Shown here one piece after another: positions 22,741 to 33,739 of a stretch of DNA of 64,000 bases (position 1 is the first letter of the stretch; the number at the start of each line of letters is the position of its first letter). The stretch comes from Flaccisagitta enflata (lineage: Eukaryota > Chaetognatha > Sagittoidea > Aphragmophora). Below the pieces are notes generated by a model that saw only the letters and a program-made list of their open reading frames with translations, was not told the origin of the DNA and searched no databases. The position numbers were made by a program, and so were the translations under genes. Where the stretch lies: assembly GCA_965153355.1 (NCBI GenBank), contig OZ231126.1, positions 67,642,001 through 67,706,000 of the forward strand. Reading direction: 5' to 3'.

Positions 22741-23023
22741 TGCACAAGAATCAATTTCTGTTAAAAATCCATCAATTTCGCATACTTTTTTCTCACATTT
22801 CCTAAGCATATGGTACGGTAAAACGCTTTTCTATGCAAAAAATTGATGATTACCTACTACAAATCCTTTATCTCAATAAAAAAATCTTTGAATAGGTAAA
22901 ATAAGAAATATCGTATAAACCGTTTTGACTTGTTAAATTGCGTACTCGTTTGCACTGTGACGTAACTATTCATGCCTTCCCATTTTCTATTTTTTTTATT
23001 CGTTCTTTCTTTCGTTCTTTCGT

Positions 23024-23055
<32 letters not shown>

Positions 23056-24229
23056 TGATTTATTCATTCCTTGATTTATTTGATCATTCATTTGTTCGTT
23101 CATTCCTTCATAAAAAGTTCGTTCTCAAGTTTTCAATCAGCAAGAAGCACAAATTGACCATAACTAGCGACCGGTCACGACGCTCAGCCAGGTCATGTAA
23201 AAATATCGTTGGAAAACACTAATTTTCTGCGTGGATAATGGCTTGATTATGAGATAAAATGTTATGATTGACAGGAAATGAGTTAATATTAATACGAAAT
23301 ATGCTTATACATGTCAGATTACATCATGTAGCATCAGAAAATCATGAAAAACCGGGAGAAAAATGGTCAATGCGATCCAGGGGAACTAACGAAATAGACC
23401 TCATTTTCCATGAAACGGGAAGGGGTCTCATTGTTCTGGGTTCTGCGAAGTTCAGATATATATGAAAGAGTAGACCAAGAAGGCCCTATATCTCAAATTT
23501 CATCAAAATCGGTCAATGCGCTCCCCTCGTACCGTGCGTGCATTTGTTAAGTTTGTTTCAGCGAAAATGGCTGCTTCGCGGTGGTCGATTTTCTTGCGCA
23601 CAAAAATGTTTACGCGCTGCTGTCGATGGAGTAAGTCGAGCAAAAAACAAAATAGTTCATAAATTAATTGCTTTTCCAACAAAATATATAGTGCAGCATA
23701 CCGTTCGAAAGCTCTTGACATAATAAACGCGATTATGTGTATGTATAAAGTTGAATCTGAAAAATTAAAGATTTATATTTAAATCATCATTTTCTTGATG
23801 TTAAGCTTGCATGGCCGGATCTGCATTGGAATTCCTAAAAAGTATTACACCATCGCAAACGCAAGGACATAGTGCTAACACCATAAGGAAATTACATTGA
23901 TGCGCCTTATTTAGTATGAATGAACTAAGATTCAAAAATCATAAAAAAGAAAAAAATCCCCCCTTCGATTATATTACAAATTTTAAGGCCCCTTACATTC
24001 AAACTATGGACACGGGACTCGATAGGCCACTTCTTGTCAATCCATCGGTCAGTTGGTCCATCCATCCGTCCATCCGTCTGTCCATCCATCTATACCTCTG
24101 CGTTTCTTGGCTGTTTTTGGCCCGAATGAGATCATATACTGGGTGTGTTTCTATCGTCAACAAGGATATCAAGTGATTCCGTGAAACTCGTTTTCAGCGT
24201 AAACACATATTTATGAATTTCAACTGTCC

Positions 24230-24790
24230 CCAGTGAGCAAAGTGAGTGAGATTACTTGTGAATGGAACAAAGAAGCTAGCGTGGCAAAGCGGAGCGGAGA
24301 GCGGAGGGAGTGAGGGAACAAATGTAGCAAGCGACTGAGCGGCCCCTTAACATGGCCGGTTATGCGGCTACCCCAGTCGCTTGCGCGTGGGTAGGGGCAG
24401 TGATAGAGGGGATCAGTGAAGCATTTGGGCAGGAGCAGTGAGCCAACAAAGTTAAAAATCGCTGAAAAAGTAAAAGGGGGACTGACCGACTGACGAGCGG
24501 TAAAAAAAAACAAGGTGTAGAGTAGCAAGTGACTACAAACGCGATTGTCTCGTATAGAAACAATTGACGCGGGGTCACAATATTGTTGCGGACGGGTAGA
24601 CAGGGGCATCCAACCCAGATTCACTCACCGACTCCCACCCGACACACAAACATATACGAAAAATATACAAAATGCTCGTTTTTTTCCACTTTTTGACTCA
24701 TCATAACAGACGGATGGACAGACAAACACGGACCAACAGACAGACAGACAGACAAAGCTTCTTATAGATTTGCGTGTCCGTAACTAAAAA
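24230..24790. repeat. Composite of GAGCGAAGTGAG-type repeat and hairpin elements
   Basis: 24230-24345 (AAGTGAGTGAG, GCAAAGCGGAGC, ACAAATGTAGCAAGCGACTG) is inverted relative to 59755-59885. A C-type hairpin element (24350-24540) and a long-body one (24565-24790) follow. Confidence 0.55.
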
Positions 24791-24984
24791 GACTAACAGA
24801 AATAAATAATCGAGAAATGTGTTTGGAGAGCCTCCCTAGTACTCTTGTTATTTCATCTCTCTGATCATCCAACTGTCACTCAATTTATGTCACGTGCTTC
24901 CCACCAAATTCAATACACGCGGAGACACAGTCAAGACGCTTCTCCACTCGTGCCCATCTTGTTTCAGCTGCTGCGTAACTGATT

Positions 24985-25215
24985 TCATTTTTAACTGCAA
25001 CTCTATAAGAGGCTTTGTCCGTCCATCCGTCCGTCCGTTGGTCACGCTCAACTTGTCACGCTCGAGTTGAAAACGCAAATCATGCTTATCTAGGATGCTT
25101 CTGTTGGTGTTGTTGGAGGGGGGTTGGTGGTGTGGTTGGGGTGAAGCTGGGGGTGGCATGCCCCAGCCGACCCGTCCGCAACGACATTGTGACCGGGCGT
25201 CACTTGTTCACGAAA
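24985..25215 (+). repeat. Hairpin element, long-body variant
   Basis: The hairpin arm is degraded (TAACTGCAACTCTATAAGAG). Core, CACGCTCGAGTTGAAAACGC, CCCGTCCGCAACGACATTGT and CGTCACTTGTT follow. Confidence 0.6.
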
Positions 25216-25479
25216 GTCACGATCATCAACTTATTCGTACAGCTCTATCTTTGTCTCATCTCCCTACGTTATTTGTAGCCGTGATGGCGTAATCGTACGC
25301 GTAAGCTTAAGCGCACTCGCTGTACTCACTTTTTTTTACTGTACTGGTATGCGTAAGCGTTTTCAAAATTTGTGTGTACTCATAAGCGTACTTGTAAGCG
25401 TTCATTATTCCAACAATTATATGCACATCCATTTCTTTTGTTTCCATAGTGCATTTGTTAACTTAGCTTCTGAAAAAAA

Positions 25480-26024
25480 CAAGACTGGATACACGGACGG
25501 TTGGGCAGGAGTACTGAAGGGAAAAGCGCCCGGAATTCAAAAATGTGATAGACGGACGGACCGACATACCGACCGAAGCGGCAAGGTGTGCAGTTGCGTG
25601 TCCGCGACTATTGACTGATTCGAGGTGTTTGATTTGTTGCGCGCAAAAAGGTTTACGCGCTGTAGCTGAGAGAGTGAGTCAAATAAATCAAGGCCTGATA
25701 CACGGCAAAATTTAGTAGCCGTCGGTTGGGCAGGAGCAGTAATGCGAAAACCGCTCGGAACTCAAATATGTGACCTACCGACGGAGCGACGGACTCACAC
25801 GGTAAGTTCGTGAGAGTAGCGTGTCCGCGACTAACAAGGCCGGATACACGGCTACCAAAGTCGCGTGCGGGTGGGTTATATTTGAGGTTCGCCAGACCAT
25901 TTGGGCAGGAGCAGTAAGGTCAAAGAAATAAAATCATCATAAAAGTAAAGTGTGACCAACCAACCGACCGACCGACCAACCGACCGACGGACAAAGCGGG
26001 TTGTAGAGTCGTGTGCACGCGACT
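25480..26024 (-). repeat. Three hairpin elements head-to-tail (types B, B, C)
   Basis: 25480-25609, 25689-25832 and 25835-26024, each CAAGG... to GCGACT. The second and third are separated only by AA, as if one inserted at the A-A terminus of the other. Confidence 0.75.
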
Positions 26025-26153
26025 AAAAACAAATACTATATAAAACTTCGTATCTATGGAAGAGGTAAAATTATCGTTCCTGCCTAGTTTCATTTAAACA
26101 AACACAGACATGTGAGCTCTCACACACCACACACACAGTCACACAGAGAGAGA

Positions 26154-26155
<2 letters not shown>

Positions 26156-26232
<77 letters not shown>

Positions 26233-26306
26233 TTTTGTGGGAATTGAACTAGGGACAATTCGAAAAGCTAGTGTTTGTTGTTTGATTTTCGGATTGACTG
26301 TCTCTC

Positions 26307-26374
<68 letters not shown>

Positions 26375-26481
26375 CCAATCAAAATCCAGTCTATTCGCTT
26401 TAGCGTCATAATTTTGACGATGACAGTAGCAATGACGACTTGGTTGACGACGAAGACAACAACAACAACAACAACAACAGC

Positions 26482-26554
<73 letters not shown>
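26156..26554. repeat. (GA)n, (CT)n and (AAC)n cluster
   Basis: (GA)n 26156-26229, (CT)n 26300-26371, (AAC)n 26447-26554. The GA and CT runs are self-complementary across a 70-bp spacer. Located inside the hAT-like element. Confidence 0.95.
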
Positions 26555-26557
<3 letters not shown>

Positions 26558-27090
26558 GGAAAAAGAACGGTTATAACGTTTCGTCGAGGACAATCACAGA
26601 AGAGTTTTGGTTATGAAGTGTGAAAGAATTCAACCGATGATTTTCGTTCTCATTCTTGTTGTGTTTATCGTTTAGATAACCAAACTTACCTAAAGAAAAG
26701 AAGAAATATTGGGAAACAATTTAATAGAGACCAGCAATAAAATTTGTCTCGAAAAAGCGTATTATTCCATAGTGCAACAGTGGCGCGCTCCGCGACACAA
26801 CTACTTACAAACAAACTCCTTTCTTTCCTGTCTTCCTCCCGCCCATCCTTTCTAGTCGCATGCATGCAACTCTTTAATCTGCTAAGTTGGCCAGTCTGTC
26901 TGTCTGCTTTTTTTTAAAATCATGTGACTTCATTACGCATACGGCAAAACTGCAAATTAAAACACACCTAGCGTCGATCAAATTTGATTCTGCGTGTTGG
27001 TTTTCCAACCCGTACATCGGTCAGTCAGTCCCTTAGTTCATCAGTCCATCAGTCCGTCCGTAAATCCGTCCATTGGTCCGTCACATTTTT

Positions 27091-27360
27091 AGTCGCGCGC
27101 TACACAACTCTACACCCCGCTTTGTTGGACCGTCAGTCCCTCCGTCCATCACACTTTACTTTTATTGGGGGTTTGTGGTCTTTGGCCTCACGGCACCTTC
27201 CCAAATGATCATTTGACCTCAAAAGTGGTCCCTGCCCACCCGCACTGCACTATGAGCCAGATCAGCCCAGCTAAAGAAAATTCCCATACCCAGCCTCTAA
27301 CCACCCAGCAACCACCCCAATACGCTCAAACCGCACTGGGTAGCCGTGTATCCAGCCTTC
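27091..27360 (+). repeat. Hairpin element, type C, degenerate
   Basis: AGTCGCGCGCTACACAACTC, CCGCTTTGTTGGACCGTC, TGCCCACCCGCACTGCACTA and a GTAGCCGTGTATCCAGCCTT tail, with an extra ~90 bp inserted near the tail. Confidence 0.6.
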
Positions 27361-28549
27361 TTTGAATTGCTACCAGTCTATGCTGAATTGAATACAATTT
27401 TGCAGGACCCAACCGATGCTTTGTGAATTCAAGAACAGGTCAAACACTAAACGCAGTTTCACACTTAGAAATTCGGATTTTTCCCGTTTTGACTAGGTTT
27501 TGACCTGTTTTAGGCCCAATTTGATGTTGAATTGAATAGATGTTGTTTCGTTTGATCTCAGTTGGTCAATTCATTTAAACCAAAAAAATCAACCAAGTAA
27601 TGCATATATACTTGGAAATGCAGTATTTGTCCATATTTGCTTAGTTTTGACCTGTTTTCAAGTGTATCTGATCCAGTTTTGTGTGAGAAACTGCCCTGGG
27701 TACCATACTTTCTGTAGCGGTGGTCATGTTCGAGCAGTTGGCTTAAAAGATTGCAACTAACCATCAATTTTGTACTGAAAATTGAAATATTTGCCCATTT
27801 TGAATCTTTTACATTTCATTTTTTGCCTTTAGAAAGAAATAACTTTTGAACGGTTGGACCAATATTCGCGCCAAAGGTACCAGTCGATTCGTCTGAAAAA
27901 ACTCTACATTTTGGTCACCAATTTTTTATATTTATCTGAAAAAATGTATGATATATGGCCTAAAACGTGAAGACATGTCATCAACGATTATTTTGAGGCA
28001 AATCTAGCATCATTTTTGCAGGCTTATTGTGCTCAAAAGTGCAATCTGAAGGAAGCGATCGACCTAAATCATCTTATTAAGTGTGTATGAGTGTGAATTG
28101 ACCAAAAAATTCATGATAATCACGATATTTAGATTAGGTGTCCCCTTACTACCATAACTATTGACAAGATACAGAAATGTATTTTCTTTCAAATTCTTTT
28201 TTCAATTGTTTTAAAAGCAGTCTGGAGATTCAGGGGACGCGGTTGTTTTGTTTTGACATTGAACACGTAGATTTTTGTTGCAGCTAAACAGTAATTTGGT
28301 CGGGCCCGCTGTTTTTCTCTCGGGCCCGCTAAAATTCTTAGGAGCGGGCCCGACTGGCCCGCTAGAAAAAAGTACTAAGATCAGGGCTGTCTATGATGTA
28401 GAATCGACCGAAACAGCAATGTCTTAGCATTACTCTCTGCTCGGCCCACTCCCGCATAACTGCCCCTGCCAACCCGTCTTTCTGCCCATCCGTCAGGCAT
28501 GCTTTTTCTTCTCTCCCTCCGAGTAGCATATATTTTCCCCTTAGAAATC

Positions 28550-29650
28550 GGACTTGTCTATCATCGGGAAAAAAGTCGAAGCCAGTCTACGACTTTTTTT
28601 TATTTTTGAAATATTTGAGAGAAACGTGGTTTTCATTTTCTTTTGTAACTCAAAGGGCTGACACCACGTAATCTGAGGTGAGATTAAAACCCGGGGTATA
28701 CTCGGGTATTTGGGTATGCTCGGGTTTTTCTCGGGTATTGCTTGGGTATTGCTCGGGTATTGCTCGGGTATTGCTAGGGTATTACTTGGGTATTGCTTGG
28801 GTATTCTCGGGTATGCCTGGGTATTACTTTGGCATTGCTTTGGTATCACTCGGGAATGCTCGGGTATGCTTGGGTATTTGGGTATGCTCGAGTATTGCTT
28901 GAGTATTGCTCGGGTATTGCTCGGGTATTGCTAGGGTATTGCTAGGGTATTTCTTGGGTATGCTCGGGTATTGCTCGGGTATCAATCTCACATTTTTCTA
29001 TTAGAGATTACCAGGTGGCTGATCGGTCTCTTAAACAAAATTGATAGGGTAAGTAGGTTTGATAATTCTCTTTCATTTGGCGCCAAGCAGAATTCTCTAC
29101 GACAAATGTTTATGCAGTTTTGTATTTTAAAGATTTTTTTTACGAAAAAATTCTAATTGAATTTTTTTTATTTATTATGATTTTAATTAGGATCAATGAA
29201 GGAGTGTATTTATGGTTGTTTGAGCATGCAAATACAAGAAAATATGTTTATGAGCATAGCTGCTCATCTGTGAGGGTGTTTTTTAGCAATCTAGCTCATT
29301 TAGCTCATTTAGCTAAATCTTTTTTTCTGATTTCCAATGCGATAAATGAATGAGTATTTTGATACATGCATAAGCCAGCAGATACAAAAAAGTAAATCAG
29401 CCAGCATAGCTGCTTATCTGGGAGGGTTTTTTTAAGTATTCTAGCTCACTTAGCTCATTTAGCTCAGTCTTTTTTTTCTGATTTTTAATGGGATAAAAAA
29501 ATAAATATTTTGATATGAGCATGCAAATACAAGAGAGCATGGCAGTGAGCATAGCTGGTTGTCAGGTTGAGTGATTTTGAGCATTTTAGCTACTCTAGCT
29601 CATTTGGTTCAGTTCTATTTTTCTCTGATTTTCAGTGCAATCAATACATA
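28550..29650 (+). repeat. Dispersed repeat with three ~145-bp tandem units
   Basis: Starts near a CGGGAAAAAAGTCGAAG end. Units at ~29215, ~29366 and ~29511 each contain GAGCAT, AGCTGCTCATCTG-like and TTTAGCTCATTTAGCTCA-like motifs. A homologous inverted copy lies at 47027-47728. Confidence 0.6.
28690..28985 (+). repeat. 11-bp minisatellite GCTCGGGTATT
   Basis: About 27 units with variants GCTTGGGTATT and GCTAGGGTATT. It lies just beyond the right end of the hAT-like element, inside the repeat that starts at ~28550. Confidence 0.9.
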
Positions 29651-30154
29651 AAATTGCTCTTTATTTGATCTAACAAATAAAAAGATTTGCAGTGACTGAA
29701 GACAAAAGTTTGATGAAAAATGACAAATGCTTTCGACTTTTTTCCTCACGGCGACAGCCGCCATTACTGGTACTCTTGTCAAAAGGGCTAAGTTTAGTTA
29801 CACGTAACACATGTTTTGTTCTTTGTCTTGTCTTCTTCGTCTTTGTCTTGTTCTCAACTTGAGCGACAAGATCAAACAAACGTGTTACGTCTTTCAATAT
29901 CTCAAAAGCAATATAAGGACATAATTTGCATGTTGCAGTAGCAAGGTCTTCTTTAATATTTAAAATGTTTTATTGTCGTCCCAGATTTATCAACACCCAA
30001 TTGTATTGTGCGTTGCTTCTTAAAATTACTAGATTAATTCCATGATTGCTATAATCGGTTAAATTGCGTCACGTAAAAGAACGTTTGGAGGATTGTTCTA
30101 AGTTTCAACTTCAATTCAAAGTTAAGAAATGAACTACAAACCAAGCTGGGTCAG

Positions 30155-30893
30155 TCGGATGTGTCAATAAGCAAAAGGTTTTTTGATCAAACGGTCATCA
30201 TTAGGGATTGTTGGGATATTAATTTTAGAATACTTACCATTTTTAGTCGCGTGCTACGCGACTCTACAACCCGCTTTGTCGGTCCGTCTGTCCGTCCGTT
30301 GGTCCGTTGGTCCATCCGTCCGTCCGTCACACTTTACTTTTTTTGGGTTTTTGGCCTCACTGCTCCTGCCTAAATGATGAACTGACCTCAATTATGGCCC
30401 CTGCCCACCCGCACGCGACTGGGGTAGCCGTGTATCCGGCCTTGTTCTTTTTCCAAATTTCGTTTATCTTCCGTTTTTTTCTAAATCCCCATTTAGCCCT
30501 TAATTTGTATATTGTAGTGCAGCTGGTTTGGCACCTGGATTATTGATGACAAGGAAAAGAATCAAAACACATAGGTTCTTTTATTTTTTATACTATAAAG
30601 AGTTAGTCAAAATCTTCTGCTTTTATATGAGATGATTTAATAATAGAAAAAGCATAACTTTAAGAATGATTTATTAGTCTTATTTTCAACAAAACTGGGT
30701 GCAGTTGCTGAAAGTATATATATTTTTGACAATCTTTACATGCGCTAAAAAATGGAAGATAATTGAAATTGAAAAAAAATAAAAACGGTAAGTGTCTTGT
30801 AATTAGTGTCTTTATATTCCCTAATGATGATGAGCTGATCAAAAAACCTTTTGCATATTGACACACCCGACTGGGGCAATTGGGTTTACGCGG
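30155..30893. mobile_element. MITE with TGTGTCAATA.GCAAAAGG ends, interrupted
   Basis: The left end at ~30155 reads AGTCGGATGTGTCAATAAGC and the right end is the inverse of AGTCGGGTGTGTCAATATGC. A hairpin element (30245-30446) splits it. A second copy occupies ~40480-41750 and a third ~60093-60588. Confidence 0.6.
30245..30446 (+). repeat. Hairpin element, type C
   Basis: Hairpin AGTCGCGTGCTACGCGACT, core (GTCC)n, distal arm GCACGCGACT, tail GTGTATCCGGCCTTGTT. It splits the MITE at 30155-30893. Confidence 0.78.
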
Positions 30894-30941
30894 TACGGGA
30901 TGAAAAATCATAAACCTGGATTACCTTCTAGGGGCATTTTT

Positions 30942-31117
30942 AGTCGCGTGCACGCGACTCAACAACCCACTCTGACCGTCGGTCCGTCGGTCACTTAGCT
31001 TTCTTAGCGTTTATGGGCGGTTTTGAAGTTACTGCTCCTGCCCAACAGCTCAGAAGTTCTTTTTCTTCACTGCCCCTGCCCACCCGCACGCGACTTGTGT
31101 CACGGTATGGCCTTGTT
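30942..31117 (+). repeat. Hairpin element, type C
   Basis: AGTCGCGTGCACGCGACT, core, CACCCGCACGCGACTTGTG, tail GGTATGGCCTTGTTA. Confidence 0.72.
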
Positions 31118-31723
31118 AGATGGCGGGGGAGCTATCCCGCCCAGAGATTTCTGGTGATAACATCTGTCTCGTGATTATCGTCACAACTTCAAATAAGGAA
31201 AAAACATATTAAATATTGAATTTAAATTAGAGATAGCGAAGAACTTACTTTTTAAGAATCAAAAAGGCTCAAAAAGCTGTTGACTTTTTAAACCACGGTA
31301 CTAGGTTCAAATCATAAAACCAAAAAACAGCTTTTTAACAATTTTTAACTGAAAATTTAAAGTTGATTAAAAGTTTTTACTGCTGATCATTTCTGAAGAA
31401 TAGCGATCAATAAGCCACAGCATTTGTGAAGTACTAGATTGTATTGACACTGGTTGGTCTCATCACTATCTTTTTCAAAGTTTTCAATATACATGTCGAA
31501 ATTTCTATGCCAGATTTCAACTTACGAAATATTTGTGTACATCCACTGTTCAAAATTGCGATATTTTAATGAAAAAAAAACGAGGCCAACACCTTTCAGC
31601 CGCGTGCGGTTGTAAAGACCAAACTACTAAATGAATAAAAGACTAAAAAACTAAAAGACTAAAAAACTAAAAGACTTAAAAACTAAGAAACTAAAATACT
31701 GAATGTAAAATGACTTAAAGTGA

Positions 31724-31845
31724 TACCAATAAAGGCGGCTCTCGCCGGCTGGAAAGAAGTCGTAAATGGGAGTCTTTTTTTTCATTGCATATTCTTCTGT
31801 GTGCATCTCATGATGTCCAGTTGACTGCCTCCTGTTTTTGTCATT
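31724..31845 (+). repeat. GGCGGCTCTCGCC-hairpin repeat
   Basis: ACCAATAAAGGCGGCTCTCG, CCGGCTGGAAAGAAGTCG, then GGGAGTCTTTTTT and TGTGCATCTCATGATG, parallel to 15993-16100. Other copies of the hairpin: 2065-2106(-), 29736-29777(-), 46750-46790(+), 62562-62610(-). Confidence 0.6.
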
Positions 31846-31908
31846 CAATCTGTCTCTCTGCGTCTCTTTTTTGGTCTTCCTTTGTCTTTGAATGTGTGCG
31901 TGTGTGCT

Positions 31909-31957
<49 letters not shown>

Positions 31958-32009
31958 CTCTCTCTCCTCTCTCTCTCCTTCCTCCTCCCTCCCTCCCTCC
32001 CCTCCTCAC

Positions 32010-32053
<44 letters not shown>

Positions 32054-32212
32054 CATGTGTATGTGTGTGTGGGGGAGTGTGTCTCTCTCTCTTTCTTTCC
32101 CTTTGTATTTTCTTTCTTTCTCTCTCTCTCTCTTTCTGATACAGAATAAAAATGCTTAAGCTAGCGTCATAAAAGTCAGGGTCAATTTGTGTAACATCCT
32201 GACTCTTCTTTC

Positions 32213-32508
32213 TTGTTACATAGGAGCCGAAAAATAGGATCAATGAAAAATCTCAATTTTCGCAAAAATGCGAAAAAAAAAAAGATTAAAAAATTCATAG
32301 CGCCAAAACTAATGATCGTAGAGACTTCTGGTTGGCGCCATTTGAAAGAGAAAAATAAGCTCTTTCTTAGCTGTGAATATCAAAAAATGCATCATCCCAG
32401 GCAGGAAATGGCCCAACTTCCGCAAGTGCCTCAAATCAAAAATGGAAAACCCGATTTCTCCCCTACGTTTCAAAAAGTCGAAATATGTAATTCGACTTTT
32501 TTCCAATA
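32213..32508 (+). repeat. Dispersed repeat with terminal GTCGAA hairpin, copy 1
   Basis: From CTTGTTACATAGG through AACTAATGATCGTAGAGACT and TGGTTGGCGCCATTTGAAAG to GTCGAAATATGTAATTCGAC and TTTTTTCC. The whole unit recurs inverted at 61851-62143, and a core fragment at 16456-16511. Confidence 0.65.
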
Positions 32509-32737
32509 AAATGACTTGGAATAACCTTTGACTTAAAATTGCGTAAAACGATGAAAAAAGCCAAGCGTTATAGACGGACCGACGGACCGACGACCGACAG
32601 ACGGACAGAGTGGGTCATAAAGTCGCGTGCACGCGACTAAGAAATTGGCAATGGACCATGATAAATTGATAATCTTTTTTGTGTTCCTGTTATGCTTACT
32701 CCCATAAGCTCGAGTCTAGATGCCTCAAATGATAATA

Positions 32738-33326
32738 CAGTGGAGCACCCTAAGCCGGATCAACAAGGCGCGGGGCCCTAAGCTAGGCTAGGGGCGCGGG
32801 GCCCCCTAACCCCCCCTCTTTGCCCCCCTGCAAACCCCCCTCTTTGCCCCCCCCCCGTTTACCAAATAACTCAAAACCAGTTGATTAAAATTTTATCTAG
32901 CATGCATAACTTCCTGTCTGCCTAAAAGATATTTAAAGAACGTAAAATAAATGAAACAACAAAATATGACATTTCCATTACAGTTAAGCATATCACTGTG
33001 GAAAAATTTAAAGCAAACATTCCTGGCTTTTTTTGCTGCAAATTTTGCGATTATGTCATCAACATTAATTTTTTGTAAAAGTTTATGCTCAAAAGAGTAA
33101 GATTGTTCATACAATCTTGGCTGAAAGATGTGCGTTATTCATTATTTATGCGTTTTAGCTTGGAGAAAGATTGTTCACCACTGCAATTGGTTTCCATCAT
33201 AAAAAGGTAGATGCGAAGCGCTATTTCAGTGTTTGGGAAAGTGGATTTGAGTTCGTTCTGCCTCAAAAATACGTAATACTGACATTCTTGACTTTTTTTA
33301 TCTTTCTCTTTCTTTCTTTCTTTCCT

Positions 33327-33370
<44 letters not shown>

Positions 33371-33735
33371 TTTCTTTTTCTCCTTCTTTCTTTCTTTCTT
33401 TCTTTCTTTTTCCTTCTTTTTTTTTCTTTCTTTCTTTCTCTTTTTTTCTTTCTTTTTTTTTCCTTTTTTTTTCCAGGGGTGGGTGCTGCAGGCGCGGGGC
33501 CCCCCTGAGGCGCGGGGCCCTAAGCTATAGCTTCTTTAGCCTATTGGTTGATCCGGCATAGGGAGCACCGCTAAATATCGTACCTGCACCCCCGCCTAAT
33601 AGGTGTACGACATGCTGTGCCATGAGAGATTTTCTAGTCATTTCTATATTGGCAATGAGGTAGCTTCATTAATACGCACAATTTTGCTCAGTGCTTTGAA
33701 ATGCGCTCTAGTGAAGCTCAATTGTACCGAAAATG
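32738..33735. mobile_element. Composite pogo-like element with nested GC-rich and (TTTC)n sequence
   Basis: Begins TACAGTGGAGCACCCTAAGC. An inner pair of arms (GGATCAACAAGGCGCGGGGC at ~32757 and its inverse near 33545) brackets a ~180-bp (TTTC)n run. The right part from 33575 matches the MITE at 45407-45584. Confidence 0.55.
33299..33475. repeat. (TTTC)n run
   Basis: About 175 bp with T-rich interruptions. A shorter (TTTC)n lies at 23001-23056. Confidence 0.95.
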
Positions 33736-33739
33736 CCAA

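Larger units (their letters stand above)
21996..28389. mobile_element. hAT-like DNA transposon, 6.4 kb, no intact transposase seen
   Basis: The left end begins CAGCCCTGATTTTAG and the right end, reversed, CAGCCCTGATCTTAG. Inside each lie inverted GGGCCCGC-rich palindromes (22011-22092, 28303-28366). The flanking octamers are TCTATGAC (21988-21995) and TCTATGAT (28390-28397), a 7/8 match and the expected hAT duplication length. The interior is filled with other repeats and shows no hAT transposase exon, so it is probably a dead or non-autonomous copy that later collected insertions. Confidence 0.6.
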
